A DNA stretch of 64,000 nucleotides from an uncultured Muribaculaceae bacterium. Its GTDB lineage: Bacteria > Bacteroidota > Bacteroidia > Bacteroidales > Muribaculaceae. Within the stretch, counting starts at the first letter, position 1. Each line of letters opens with the position of its first letter. The stretch covers positions 6,127-70,126 of the forward strand of contig CAJTOZ010000013.1 of NCBI GenBank assembly GCA_910578095.1, written 5' to 3'. The notes beneath the pieces were generated by a model, which was not told where the DNA came from, searched no databases, and was given only the letters and a program-made list of their open reading frames with translations. A program made the position numbers and the translations under genes. Positions 56,460-64,000 of this stretch are shown here, one piece after another.

Positions 56460-56576
56460 AAATATAATAAGCTGTTAGGAAGTTTTTGTAGTTATTTTTA
56501 TGCGTATGCCATAAAAAAGCGGCACAGCAGCTGCTCCGCACACCGATGCAATGCCGCCTTTGCCGTATTGGAAGCG

Positions 56577-56584
56577 CAAAATTA
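56577..56584 (-). promoter_or_regulatory. -7 element of the antiporter gene
   Basis: TAATTTTG on the minus strand, 117 bases before the start codon; no clear TTTG partner. Confidence 0.5.
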
Positions 56585-56620
56585 CACACTATCCGCCTAA
56601 TTAGCAAGCATGAAAGCAAC

Positions 56621-56653
56621 AAATCGCCCGGAGCATGACACCCCGGGCGATTT
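56621..56653 (-). terminator. Terminator of the arabinose operon
   Basis: AAATCGCCCGG / CCGGGCGATTT (11 bp) with an 11-base loop, 21 bases beyond the araB stop. The stem itself ends in T residues but the following T run is short. Confidence 0.75.
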
Positions 56654-56674
56654 TCAATACGTATTATAATAATT

Positions 56675-58273
56675 TCAGCGGATAGCCGACACGGCTGCAT
56701 GCTCCACCGGAAGCCCGGCGGTGTAACGACGGATGTAGGCGTCGAAACCGGCCACAGCTTCTGCATCGGGCGCTATTTCCGTGACTGCTTGTCCGGCAAA
56801 CACAGCCTCATTGAGGAATGCCGGCAGCGAACGGCCTTCGGGATTGTGCACCATGTAGGATGCGAGCAGCGCAATGCCCCACGCACCTCCCTCGCCGGCC
56901 GTCTCCATGACAGAGATGGGCGAATTGAGTGCGGCGGCGAGGATACTCTGCCCCACGCCGGGGGTCTTGAACAGACCACCATGCCCCGTGATGCGGTCCA
57001 CCTCCACGTGCTCTTCGTTGAAGAGCACATCGTTGCCTATTTTGAGAACGGCCACGGAGGCATACAGATTGGCACGCATGAAATTAGCGAGGCTGAACTT
57101 GTCGGATGCGGAACGCACGAAAAGAGGCCGTCCCTCGGTAAGCCCCGTTATAGGCTCGCCCGAGAAATAGTTGTAGGACAACAGGCCGCCACAGTCCGGC
57201 GCACCGGTCAGGGCATGATTGTACAGTTTGCCGAACACCTCGTTCATATCCACGGGCACGCCCAGCAGTTGCTGATACTCGCGGAACAGGCCCACCCATG
57301 CGTTCAGATCGGACGTACAGTTGTTGCAATGCACCATTGCAACAAGATTGCCGTCGGGGGTGGTCACCATATCGATCATCTCGTATGGCCGCGAGAGATT
57401 TTTTTCCAGCACAATCATTGAGAACGACGAGGTGCCGGCCGATACATTGCCTGTGCGCGGCAGCACCGCATTGGTGGCCACCATGCCAGTGCCCGCGTCG
57501 CCTTCCGGGGGACAGAGGGGAGCGCCGGGCTGCAGATGGCCCGACACATCAATGCGACGCGCGCCCTCCTCGGTGAGAGTTCCGGCATCGGCTCCGGCCA
57601 CAAGCGACTGCGGGAGTATGCTCTCAAGCGTCCAGGGGTAGCCCTTGGGTGCGATGAGAGCGTCGAATTTCTCTACCATGGCAGCATCGTAGGTGCGCGT
57701 GGCGGGGTCGACGGGCAGCATGCCCGAGGCATCGCCCACACCCAGCACACGGCGGCCGGTGAGCTGCCAATGTATATAGCCGGCGAGTGTGGTCAGGAAA
57801 TCAATATCCTTCACATGCGGCTCGCCATTGAGTATAGCTTGGTAAAGATGGGATATGCTCCAGCGCAGCGGAATGTTGTAGCAGAAAAGTTCCGACAGTT
57901 CGGCGGCGGCGGCTCCGGTATTGGTATTGCGCCAGGTGCGGAAAGGCACCAGAATGCGGCCATCGGCGCCGAAAGGCATGTAGCCGTGCATCATGGCGCT
58001 GATACCAATAGCGGCCAGATGCTCTATCTCCACATCGTAGAGCTCGCGCACATTGGCACGCAACGCGGCATAGCAATCCTGCAGGCCATACCATATAGCC
58101 TCGGTGCTGTATGTCCAGAGTCCGTCGGCGAGCTGGTTTTCCCATTCGTGCGCGCCCTGGGCTATGGGCCGGTTCATCTCGTCGGTGAGCACGGCCTTGA
58201 TGCGCGTGGACCCGAACTCTATGCCGAGCACGGCACGGCCCTGCGCTATGGTGGATTTTGCGTCGAGTTCCAT
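56675..58273 (-). CDS. araB: L-ribulokinase (FGGY family)
   Basis: A 532-residue FGGY sugar kinase. The N-terminal ATPase motif VLGIEFGSTRIKAVLTD (residues 16-32), FRTWRNTNTG, and the C-terminal RITGHGGLFKTPGVGQ and TAGEGGAWGIA segments are typical of the Bacteroidota ribulokinase/xylulokinase-like group. Being next to araA and araD, it most likely phosphorylates L-ribulose to L-ribulose-5-phosphate. Its ATG overlaps the araA stop (TGATG). It is the last gene of the operon. Confidence 0.87.
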   Translation of the reverse strand: MELDAKSTIAQGRAVLGIEFGSTRIKAVLTDEMNRPIAQGAHEWENQLADGLWTYSTEAIWYGLQDCYAALRANVRELYDVEIEHLAAIGISAMMHGYMPFGADGRILVPFRTWRNTNTGAAAAELSELFCYNIPLRWSISHLYQAILNGEPHVKDIDFLTTLAGYIHWQLTGRRVLGVGDASGMLPVDPATRTYDAAMVEKFDALIAPKGYPWTLESILPQSLVAGADAGTLTEEGARRIDVSGHLQPGAPLCPPEGDAGTGMVATNAVLPRTGNVSAGTSSFSMIVLEKNLSRPYEMIDMVTTPDGNLVAMVHCNNCTSDLNAWVGLFREYQQLLGVPVDMNEVFGKLYNHALTGAPDCGGLLSYNYFSGEPITGLTEGRPLFVRSASDKFSLANFMRANLYASVAVLKIGNDVLFNEEHVEVDRITGHGGLFKTPGVGQSILAAALNSPISVMETAGEGGAWGIALLASYMVHNPEGRSLPAFLNEAVFAGQAVTEIAPDAEAVAGFDAYIRRYTAGLPVEHAAVSAIR

Positions 58274-59808
58274 CAGAGATACAGCGAGCGGTTGAGCATA
58301 TAGTACACCTCACCCATGCGCAGCTGGTTCTTGAAACCTTCGATGGTGGTGTTTTTGTCGATATGAAGCATCTCTATGCCTGCTATCTCTGCGTAATCTT
58401 CCCAATACTCGGGCGTCACATCATAGCTGAAGCAGCTGTGGTGCGTGCCGCCGGCGAGTATCCATGCCGTGGCGCCGGTCTCGAAGTCGGGCATGGGCAC
58501 CCACAGGGCCGAGGCCACAGGGAGCTTGGGCAGCGGCTTGCTCTTGATGCATTCCACATCGTTGACGATAAGGCGGAAACGGTTGCCCATATCCACGACG
58601 GTGGCAGTAACGCCGGCTCCGGGTTTGGATGTGAACACGAGGCGCGCCGTAGGCGTCTTGCGCACGCCTATGCCAAGGAAATGCACTTCCAGACGCGGAC
58701 GCTCCTCGGCTATGAGCGGGCACACCTCCAGCATGTGGGCCTGAAGGATGGAGCTGTGGTTTCCGTCGAAGTTGAGCGTATAGTCCTCCAGGAACGAGCA
58801 ACCACCTGAGAGGCCGCGGGTCATAACCCACAGCGTGCGGTAAAGCGCGGCGCTCTTCCAGTCGCCTTCGGCGCCGAAACCATAGCCCTCGGCCATGAGG
58901 CGCTGCGAGGCAAGACCGGGAATCTGGTCGAAACCGCGGCCTGTGACATCGACATTCACGTCGCCGAGGTCGTCGAAATTGGTGGTGAATGCCTTGGCGC
59001 CCTTATCCTTGAGCACGGCACGTAGGGTGAGCTCCGCCTTGGCGGAATTCCACACCTTGCGGTAGCCCTCGGATGCATGGTCCTCAAGAGCCTGGTCGTG
59101 GGCATACAGACGGAAATATTCGGCCACGAGTGCGTCGACATCGGCATCCTTTACGGCATCGAAATAAGGCATTACCTCGCTGAAAGGCATGTAGTCGACA
59201 TGGTAACCGAGGCGGATTTCGGCCTCAACTTTGTCGCCGTCGGTCACAGCCACATTGTTCATCTGGTCGCCGAAACGGATTATTCGCATATCCTGCGCAT
59301 CGGCCCAACCCACGCACACGCGCTGCCATACGGCGATGCGCTGCTGCGTGGCTGCGTCTTTCCAATAGCCGGTGACTACCTTGCGGCGCACACGCATGCG
59401 GGCGCAGATGTGGCCGAACTCGCGGTCGCCGTGGGCGCTCTGGTTGAGGTTCATGAAATCCATATCCATGGTGTCCCAGGGAATTTCGGCATTGTACTGG
59501 GTGTGGAGATGGAGCAGCGGCTTGCTGAGCACCTTCAGGCCGTGGATCCACATCTTGGCGGGCGAGAATGTGTGCATCCATGTGATGATACCGGCGCAAC
59601 GCGGATCGTTGTTGGCGGCTTTCATCAGATCTTCCACTTCCTTGGAGGAGTTGGCGGTGCCTTTGTACACCACTTTCACAGGCAGATTGCCGGAGGCATT
59701 TAGGCCGTCGACCATTTCCTTGGAGTGGGCATCTACCTTCACCACTGCATCGCCACCGTAGAGCAACTGCGCACCGGTGATCCACCATATTTCATAATCG
59801 TTGTACAT
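58273..59808 (-). CDS. araA: L-arabinose isomerase
   Basis: A 511-residue isomerase converting L-arabinose to L-ribulose. The start at 59808 (MYNDYEIWWITGAQLLYGG) matches the family start (xxEIWFVTGSQxLYG); the longer in-frame ATG at 59859 lies inside araD. MHTFSPAKMWIHGL, HTQYNAEIPWDTMDMDFMNLNQSAHGDREFGHI (bases about 59410-59510) and TRGLSGGCSFLEDYTLNF with HMLEVCP hold the metal-binding His and Glu residues. It lies between araD and araB. Confidence 0.96.
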   Translation of the reverse strand: MYNDYEIWWITGAQLLYGGDAVVKVDAHSKEMVDGLNASGNLPVKVVYKGTANSSKEVEDLMKAANNDPRCAGIITWMHTFSPAKMWIHGLKVLSKPLLHLHTQYNAEIPWDTMDMDFMNLNQSAHGDREFGHICARMRVRRKVVTGYWKDAATQQRIAVWQRVCVGWADAQDMRIIRFGDQMNNVAVTDGDKVEAEIRLGYHVDYMPFSEVMPYFDAVKDADVDALVAEYFRLYAHDQALEDHASEGYRKVWNSAKAELTLRAVLKDKGAKAFTTNFDDLGDVNVDVTGRGFDQIPGLASQRLMAEGYGFGAEGDWKSAALYRTLWVMTRGLSGGCSFLEDYTLNFDGNHSSILQAHMLEVCPLIAEERPRLEVHFLGIGVRKTPTARLVFTSKPGAGVTATVVDMGNRFRLIVNDVECIKSKPLPKLPVASALWVPMPDFETGATAWILAGGTHHSCFSYDVTPEYWEDYAEIAGIEMLHIDKNTTIEGFKNQLRMGEVYYMLNRSLYL

Positions 59809-59815
59809 AATCGTA

Positions 59816-60517
59816 TTATTTCTTGTTTTTGGTTTGTCCATAATAGGCATTGGGGCCATGTTTGCGCAGATAGTGCTTCTCGACGAGCAGGGGGTTCATC
59901 GTAAGCGAGGGATTGAGGGTCTCTGCGATATATGCCATTTTTGCAACCTGTTCGAGCACCACTGCGTTGTGCACGGCATCGTGCGGCGTCGTGCCCCAGG
60001 TGAAGGGGCCGTGGTTCTTCACAAGAACGCCCGGGGTGTGCATGGGGTTCATGCCATCGAAACGGCGCACTATCACATGGCCTGTCTCCAGCTCATAATC
60101 GCCCTGCACTTCCTCGCGTGTCATATCCGGGGTGCAGGGTATGTCGCGGTGGAAATAATCGGCATGGGTGGTGCCTATGTTGGGGATGTCGAGCCCGGCC
60201 TGCGCCCACGCCGTGGCATAGGTGGAGTGTGTGTGCACCACTCCACCGGCTTCCGGCCATGCGCGGTAGATAGCAAGATGGGTGGGAGTGTCGCTGCTGG
60301 GACGCAGATCGCCCTCCACCACCTCGCCGGTGGCGAGATCCACCACCACCATGTCGGAGGCCTTCATGGCATCGTAATCCACGCCGCTGGGTTTTATGAC
60401 CACGAGCCCGCGCTCACGGTCGATACCCGACACGTTTCCCCAGGTGAATATCACCAGGCCGTGGCGCACAAGATCGAGATTGGCGCGGAACACTTTTTCT
60501 TTGAGTTCGTCTAACAT
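59816..60517 (-). CDS. araD: L-ribulose-5-phosphate 4-epimerase
   Basis: A 233-residue class II aldolase-fold epimerase converting L-ribulose-5-phosphate to D-xylulose-5-phosphate. GNVSGIDRERGLVVIKPSGVDYD (about 27-49), SSDTPTHLAIYRAWPEAGGVVHTHSTYATAWA (bases about 60220-60310) with the zinc His pair HTHS, and VLVKNHGPFTWG (third His) are diagnostic. It lies seven bases upstream of araA and 19 downstream of the transporter gene. Confidence 0.97.
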   Translation of the reverse strand: MLDELKEKVFRANLDLVRHGLVIFTWGNVSGIDRERGLVVIKPSGVDYDAMKASDMVVVDLATGEVVEGDLRPSSDTPTHLAIYRAWPEAGGVVHTHSTYATAWAQAGLDIPNIGTTHADYFHRDIPCTPDMTREEVQGDYELETGHVIVRRFDGMNPMHTPGVLVKNHGPFTWGTTPHDAVHNAVVLEQVAKMAYIAETLNPSLTMNPLLVEKHYLRKHGPNAYYGQTKNKK

Positions 60518-60536
60518 ATCCGTTTATAAGGAATGA

Positions 60537-62222
60537 TTACCAGAAATAATAATAGAACGCGGCAGTGATACCGAGGATGATTACGGAATGGATTACATCC
60601 CATTTATCCCAGCTGGCACGCGTGGCGGCGCGCTGTTCGGGAGTGGATGTGCCGAACACGAGACCGCGAATCTTCTCGGGAGCAGGAGCCTTGGTGCACA
60701 GGCTCACCACCACAGCCACCAGCAGGCAGAACACCAGCATCCAGCCACAGAAGAAGAGCCAGTTGACATCGTAGAAGAGATATTTGAATATGTTTTGCGC
60801 TCCCGGCAGCACATCGGAATTGCTGTAGTACACCTTGGCACCCAGACGGCAAAGACCGATGACCAGGCCGGAGATCAGCGCCCACATACCACCCTGGGCT
60901 GTGGCCCGCTTCCAGAGTATACCCACGAGGAATGCGGCAGCGATGCCCGGAGCGAGCACGCTCTGCACATCCTGCAGATAGAGGTAAAGCACATCGCCCA
61001 CAGAGCGCATCACGGGAATCCAGAGTATACCGAGCACCACGATCACCACGGTGGCCACCTGGCCTATGCGCACCAGTTTTCCGGGAGCGGTGTCGGGACG
61101 CAGACGCTGGTAGAAATCGATGGTGAAGAGTGCTGCGGAAGAGTTGAAGAGCGATGCGAGCGAACTCATGAGTGCGGCGAGTATTCCGCACACAATCAGT
61201 CCCTTCACGCCGGCAGGCAGCAGTTTGGCCACGAGTGTGGGGAATGCGGCGTCGGAATTGACACCACCGCCGGGAAGCATGGGCAGGAAGTCGCCCATCT
61301 GCTGGTGAAGAGCGAAAGCTATCATACCGGGAATGAGGAACAGGAACACGGGCAACAGCTTGAGGTAGGCGCCGAAAATGGTGCCACGGCGTGCCTCACG
61401 CTCGTTCTTTCCGGAGAGCACACGCTGCACTATGAACTGGTCGGTGCACCAGTACCAGAAGCCGATCACAGCCGATCCTACAAGCGCACCGAGCCAAGGA
61501 TACTGTGCATCGGAATTGCTGCGTATGAGATTGGTCATGGTATCGCCGTACTCATTCACTTTCACAGCCGAGCAGATACGCATCATCTCGTCCCAGCCAC
61601 CAAGCTCCTTGAGGCCGAGCACAAGGATGATGAGCGAACCGAGCAGCAGGATGGGCGTCTGCAACACGGATGTGTACAGCACCGACTTCATGCCGCCGAA
61701 AACGGTGTAGAGAGCCGTGATAAGCACCAGACCGACAGCTGCGATCCAAAAGAAGTCTATACCCCACAGCTCGTCGATGCCAAATACCTGCTGAAACACC
61801 AGACCACCGGCATACACCGTAACGGCCACTTTGGTGAGCACGTAGCTTATGAGCGAGATTGTGGCGAGAATGGTGCGTGACTGGGGGTTGAAACGTTTTT
61901 CAAGAAACTCGGGCATGGTGTAGACCATCGAGCGCGAGTAGAACGGCACGAATACCCAGCCGAGAATCAGTATCATCCAACCTTGAATCTCCCAATGAGC
62001 CATTGCCATGCCGCTCGATGCTCCCGAGCCTGCGAGGCCAATAAGATGCTCAGAGCCTATATTGGATGCGAATATCGACGCTCCGATGGCAATCCATGTG
62101 GCGTCCTTGCCACCGAGAAAATAATCGGCGGCGTTGTTTTGCTTTTGGCGCATCACCCACACTATTATACCCACAAGGGCAACAAAAAACAAGGCGATGA
62201 CAATCCAGTCAAGTAAAGCCAT
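60537..62222 (-). CDS. SGLT-type sodium:sugar symporter
   Basis: A 561-residue inner-membrane protein of the solute:sodium symporter family, with about 14 hydrophobic segments. Typical segments are ADYFLGGKDATWIAIGASIFASNIGSEHLIGLAGSGA (bases about 62010-62130), FVPFYSRSMVYTMPEFLEKRF, and RRGTIFGAYLKLLPVFLFLIPGMIAF. The layout is that of bacterial vSGLT-like galactose or glucose transporters. In this operon it most likely imports L-arabinose. It lies between galM and araD. Confidence 0.9.
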   Translation of the reverse strand: MALLDWIVIALFFVALVGIIVWVMRQKQNNAADYFLGGKDATWIAIGASIFASNIGSEHLIGLAGSGASSGMAMAHWEIQGWMILILGWVFVPFYSRSMVYTMPEFLEKRFNPQSRTILATISLISYVLTKVAVTVYAGGLVFQQVFGIDELWGIDFFWIAAVGLVLITALYTVFGGMKSVLYTSVLQTPILLLGSLIILVLGLKELGGWDEMMRICSAVKVNEYGDTMTNLIRSNSDAQYPWLGALVGSAVIGFWYWCTDQFIVQRVLSGKNEREARRGTIFGAYLKLLPVFLFLIPGMIAFALHQQMGDFLPMLPGGGVNSDAAFPTLVAKLLPAGVKGLIVCGILAALMSSLASLFNSSAALFTIDFYQRLRPDTAPGKLVRIGQVATVVIVVLGILWIPVMRSVGDVLYLYLQDVQSVLAPGIAAAFLVGILWKRATAQGGMWALISGLVIGLCRLGAKVYYSNSDVLPGAQNIFKYLFYDVNWLFFCGWMLVFCLLVAVVVSLCTKAPAPEKIRGLVFGTSTPEQRAATRASWDKWDVIHSVIILGITAAFYYYFW

Positions 62223-62267
62223 TTTTTATCTGTGATTGGTTATTTATTAATGTATTCTGAGGTCAGG

Positions 62268-63413
62268 TTAATTGGAGAAAGCGAATATGGTGTGGCTCTC
62301 ATATTTCTCGCCGGGGCGCAGCATGGTCGATGGCCAGTGCGGCTTGTTGGGCGAGTCGGGATAGTGCTGCGTTTCCAGACACAGCCCGGCATGCTGAACA
62401 TATTTCTTGCCCATTTTGCCTGTGATGGAGCCGTCGAGGAAATTGCCGGAATAGAACTGTATTCCGGGCTCGTCGGTGTACACCGTCAGTGTGATGCCGC
62501 TTGCAGGCGATGTGAGCGAGGCTGCGGGAAGAGTGATATCGCCTTCCGTGGCGAGCACCCAGTTGTGATCGAAGCCATTGCCGTTCTTTATCTGCTCAAA
62601 ATCGAACGCCGTATAGTCACGGCCCACAGGCTTGGGCTCTGTGAAATCCATGGGTGTGCCGGCCACAAGCAGTATCTCGCCGGTGGTCATGTAAGTGGAG
62701 TCGACGGGGGTATAGGCCGCCGCATTTATCTGCAGCACATCATCGGCCACTGTTGCCTCAGGATCGCCCGAAAGGCAGAAGTAGGCATGGTTGGTCATAT
62801 TGATGACCGTGGGAGCATCGGTGGTAGCGGCATAAGCTATATCGAGCTTATTGTCGGCGGTGAGCGTATAGGTCACCGTTGCCGTCACATTGCCGGGGAA
62901 GTTGTTGTCGCCGGCCGGGGAGTGCATTGTGAGCACAAGGGTGCTGTCCGAAGTCTGCTCGGCATCGTACACCTGATACTGCCAGCCCGTGGGGCCGCCG
63001 TGCAGGCAATGGCCGAAATTATTGACAGGAAGCTGTATTGTATCGCCGTCGATGGGCAACCGGCCATGGTCTATGCGATTGGCGTAACGCCCTATCGCTG
63101 CACAGAAATCGGTCTGGTTGTTTTCAGGAAAATAGGCGGCGATGCTGTCGAATCCCAGCACAACATCGCGCAGAACGCCGTCGGCGCCGGGCACCATCAG
63201 CGACACGATGCGGCCACCGTAGTTGGTGATACAAGCCTCCATGCCATTGTCGTTGGCAAGAGTGTAGAGGGCTGTTTTCTTCCCGCCCACTTCGGCGTCG
63301 AATTTCGAAGCGTCAAGACCGGATGCCGTAAGTGAGGGTGCTGAAGAACCGGTGCACGAAGCCGCCAAGGCAGCCATAGCCATGCACGGCAGAAGTTTAT
63401 ACAGTTGATTCAT
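62268..63413 (-). CDS. galM: Lipoprotein aldose 1-epimerase (GalM type)
   Basis: A 381-residue mutarotase that interconverts anomers of sugars. The start at 63413 gives a lipoprotein signal (MNQLYKLLPCMAMAALAASC); the in-frame ATG at 63521 lies upstream of the promoter element. Catalytic residues are in TDFCAAIGRYANRID, NFGHCLHGG (His), TVINMTNHAYFCLSG (His, about 205-219) and the Glu in HAGLCLETQHYPDSPN (about 345-360). Being exported, it likely supplies the right anomer of arabinose (or galactose) for uptake by the adjacent symporter. It is the first gene of the operon. Confidence 0.93.
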   Translation of the reverse strand: MNQLYKLLPCMAMAALAASCTGSSAPSLTASGLDASKFDAEVGGKKTALYTLANDNGMEACITNYGGRIVSLMVPGADGVLRDVVLGFDSIAAYFPENNQTDFCAAIGRYANRIDHGRLPIDGDTIQLPVNNFGHCLHGGPTGWQYQVYDAEQTSDSTLVLTMHSPAGDNNFPGNVTATVTYTLTADNKLDIAYAATTDAPTVINMTNHAYFCLSGDPEATVADDVLQINAAAYTPVDSTYMTTGEILLVAGTPMDFTEPKPVGRDYTAFDFEQIKNGNGFDHNWVLATEGDITLPAASLTSPASGITLTVYTDEPGIQFYSGNFLDGSITGKMGKKYVQHAGLCLETQHYPDSPNKPHWPSTMLRPGEKYESHTIFAFSN

Positions 63414-63488
63414 GATACTGATATTGGTTTTCCACATTGTACTTATATTAGATACGTGCCTGCAACCCACGTTACCTAAACAATGTTT

Positions 63489-63496
63489 CAAAGGTA
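63489..63496 (-). promoter_or_regulatory. -7 element of the arabinose operon
   Basis: TACCTTTG on the minus strand, about 76 bases before galM. There is no good TTTG at the standard spacing, which would suit an activated or regulated promoter. Confidence 0.55.
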
Positions 63497-63512
63497 ATGA
63501 AAATATGCCGAA

Positions 63513-63558
63513 ATGTAACATGCCTTTGTATCTATTTATGTTCGCGATGTAACATACC
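63513..63558. promoter_or_regulatory. Paired 12-base direct repeats, candidate operator
   Basis: ATGTAACATGCC at 63513-63524 and ATGTAACATACC at 63547-63558 differ by one base and start 34 bases apart, about three helical turns. ATGTAACAT is itself nearly palindromic. They lie directly upstream of the -7 element of galM and between it and kdgK. Confidence 0.55.
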
Positions 63559-63603
63559 GCCTCTTTTACTTTTTTTACATGTTGGCGTGTTAGGTAATTT
63601 GCG

Positions 63604-63611
63604 TAATTTTG
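63604..63611 (+). promoter_or_regulatory. -7 element of the sugar-acid kinase gene
   Basis: TAATTTTG, 43 bases before the ATG at 63654; no clear TTTG partner. Confidence 0.6.
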
Positions 63612-63653
63612 CGCCGTGAAACGAATTTAAGGGAAAACCTCTAAATTATCATA

Positions 63654-64000
63654 ATGAGCAAGATAGTGACTTTAGGCGAAATCATGCTTCGCCTCTCGCC
63701 TGCCGGATGCGCCCGCTTCGTGCAGGTCGACAACTTCGATGTGATATGGGGCGGTGGAGAGGCCAATGTGGCCGTAAGCTGCGCCAACTATGGACACGAT
63801 GCGTTTTTTGTGAGCAAACTGCCCGCCCACGAGATCGGACAGGCTGCCGTCAACGCCCTGCGGCGCTATGGCGTGGACACGCGCCACATAGCCCGCGGCG
63901 GTGCCCGCGTGGGCATCTACTACTGCGAGACCGGTGCCTCGATGCGTCCCTCCAAGGTGATCTACGACCGTGCAGGTTCCGCGATAGCCGAAGCCGACCC
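63654..64000 (+). CDS. kdgK: 2-keto-3-deoxygluconate kinase (PfkB family), truncated by window
   Basis: 115 codons and two bases are present; the frame is open to the right edge. It starts MSKIVTLGEIMLRLSPAG, followed by VDNFDVIWGGGEANVAVSCANYG (bases about 63727-63795), where GGEANVAVSCA is the PfkB substrate-binding block, then VSKLPAHEIGQAAVNALRRYGVDTRHI and GIYYCETGASMRPSKVIYDRAGSAI. This wording is typical of KdgK, which phosphorylates 2-keto-3-deoxygluconate from pectin or glucuronate breakdown. It is divergent from the arabinose operon. Confidence 0.85.
   Translation, partial: MSKIVTLGEIMLRLSPAGCARFVQVDNFDVIWGGGEANVAVSCANYGHDAFFVSKLPAHEIGQAAVNALRRYGVDTRHIARGGARVGIYYCETGASMRPSKVIYDRAGSAIAEAD

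Noticed and set aside
1..64000. CRISPR array, prophage, integron or transposase
   Set aside because: No regular spaced repeats, integrase, transposase or phage structural genes were seen on either strand.

Overview
The window comes from a chromosome of Bacteroidota, order Bacteroidales. Promoters fit the Bacteroidota consensus (TTTG, 19-20 bases, TAnnTTTG), genes lack Shine-Dalgarno sites, and DUF4270, GldB-like and SusE/F-flavoured secreted proteins are present. The rather high G+C and the gene content suggest a Muribaculaceae-like gut bacterium; the family assignment is an inference.

Bases 1-12,770 hold one large minus-strand ribosomal cluster: rpsL, rpsG, fusA, then the S10 and spc genes down to the first codons of secY, without tuf. 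A strong promoter lies upstream of rpsL. Bases 12,800-23,650 hold a PH-like membrane protein, two tandem tRNA-Val genes, hpf, a GldB-like lipoprotein with a secreted GH13 enzyme, a gene-poor 625-base stretch that looks like an independent structured RNA, rpsU, an SGNH hydrolase, rplU-rpmA, a two-domain exported protein, tpx, a ROK glucokinase and a tRNA-Thr.

Bases 23,660-33,900 hold a DUF4270 lipoprotein with an N-domain-only glycogen-synthase-like protein, a DsbD-type redox module (separate alpha domain plus full DsbD), mazG, topB, a small hidden Cys-rich membrane protein, a VanX-type dipeptidase, a probable 60-base small RNA, a double-hairpin repeat and queA. Bases 33,900-49,070 are rich in exported degradative enzymes: GH31, C10 cysteine peptidase, S9A prolyl oligopeptidase and a 1310-residue GH95 enzyme, with an SF1 helicase and an MBL-fold hydrolase.

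Bases 49,110-53,450 form a purine operon (ade-guaB-guaA) in which IMP dehydrogenase has lost its CBS module. acpP-fabF follows, then a convergent NhaC-type antiporter. Bases 56,620-63,490 are a minus-strand L-arabinose operon (galM, SGLT-type transporter, araD, araA, araB), divergent from a truncated 2-keto-3-deoxygluconate kinase at the right edge.

No phage, transposase, CRISPR array or defence island was seen. The most interesting items are small: two candidate RNAs, an SD-like element just after the rpsU stop codon, the CBS-less IMPDH, two apparently leaderless genes, and direct repeats between the arabinose operon and kdgK.
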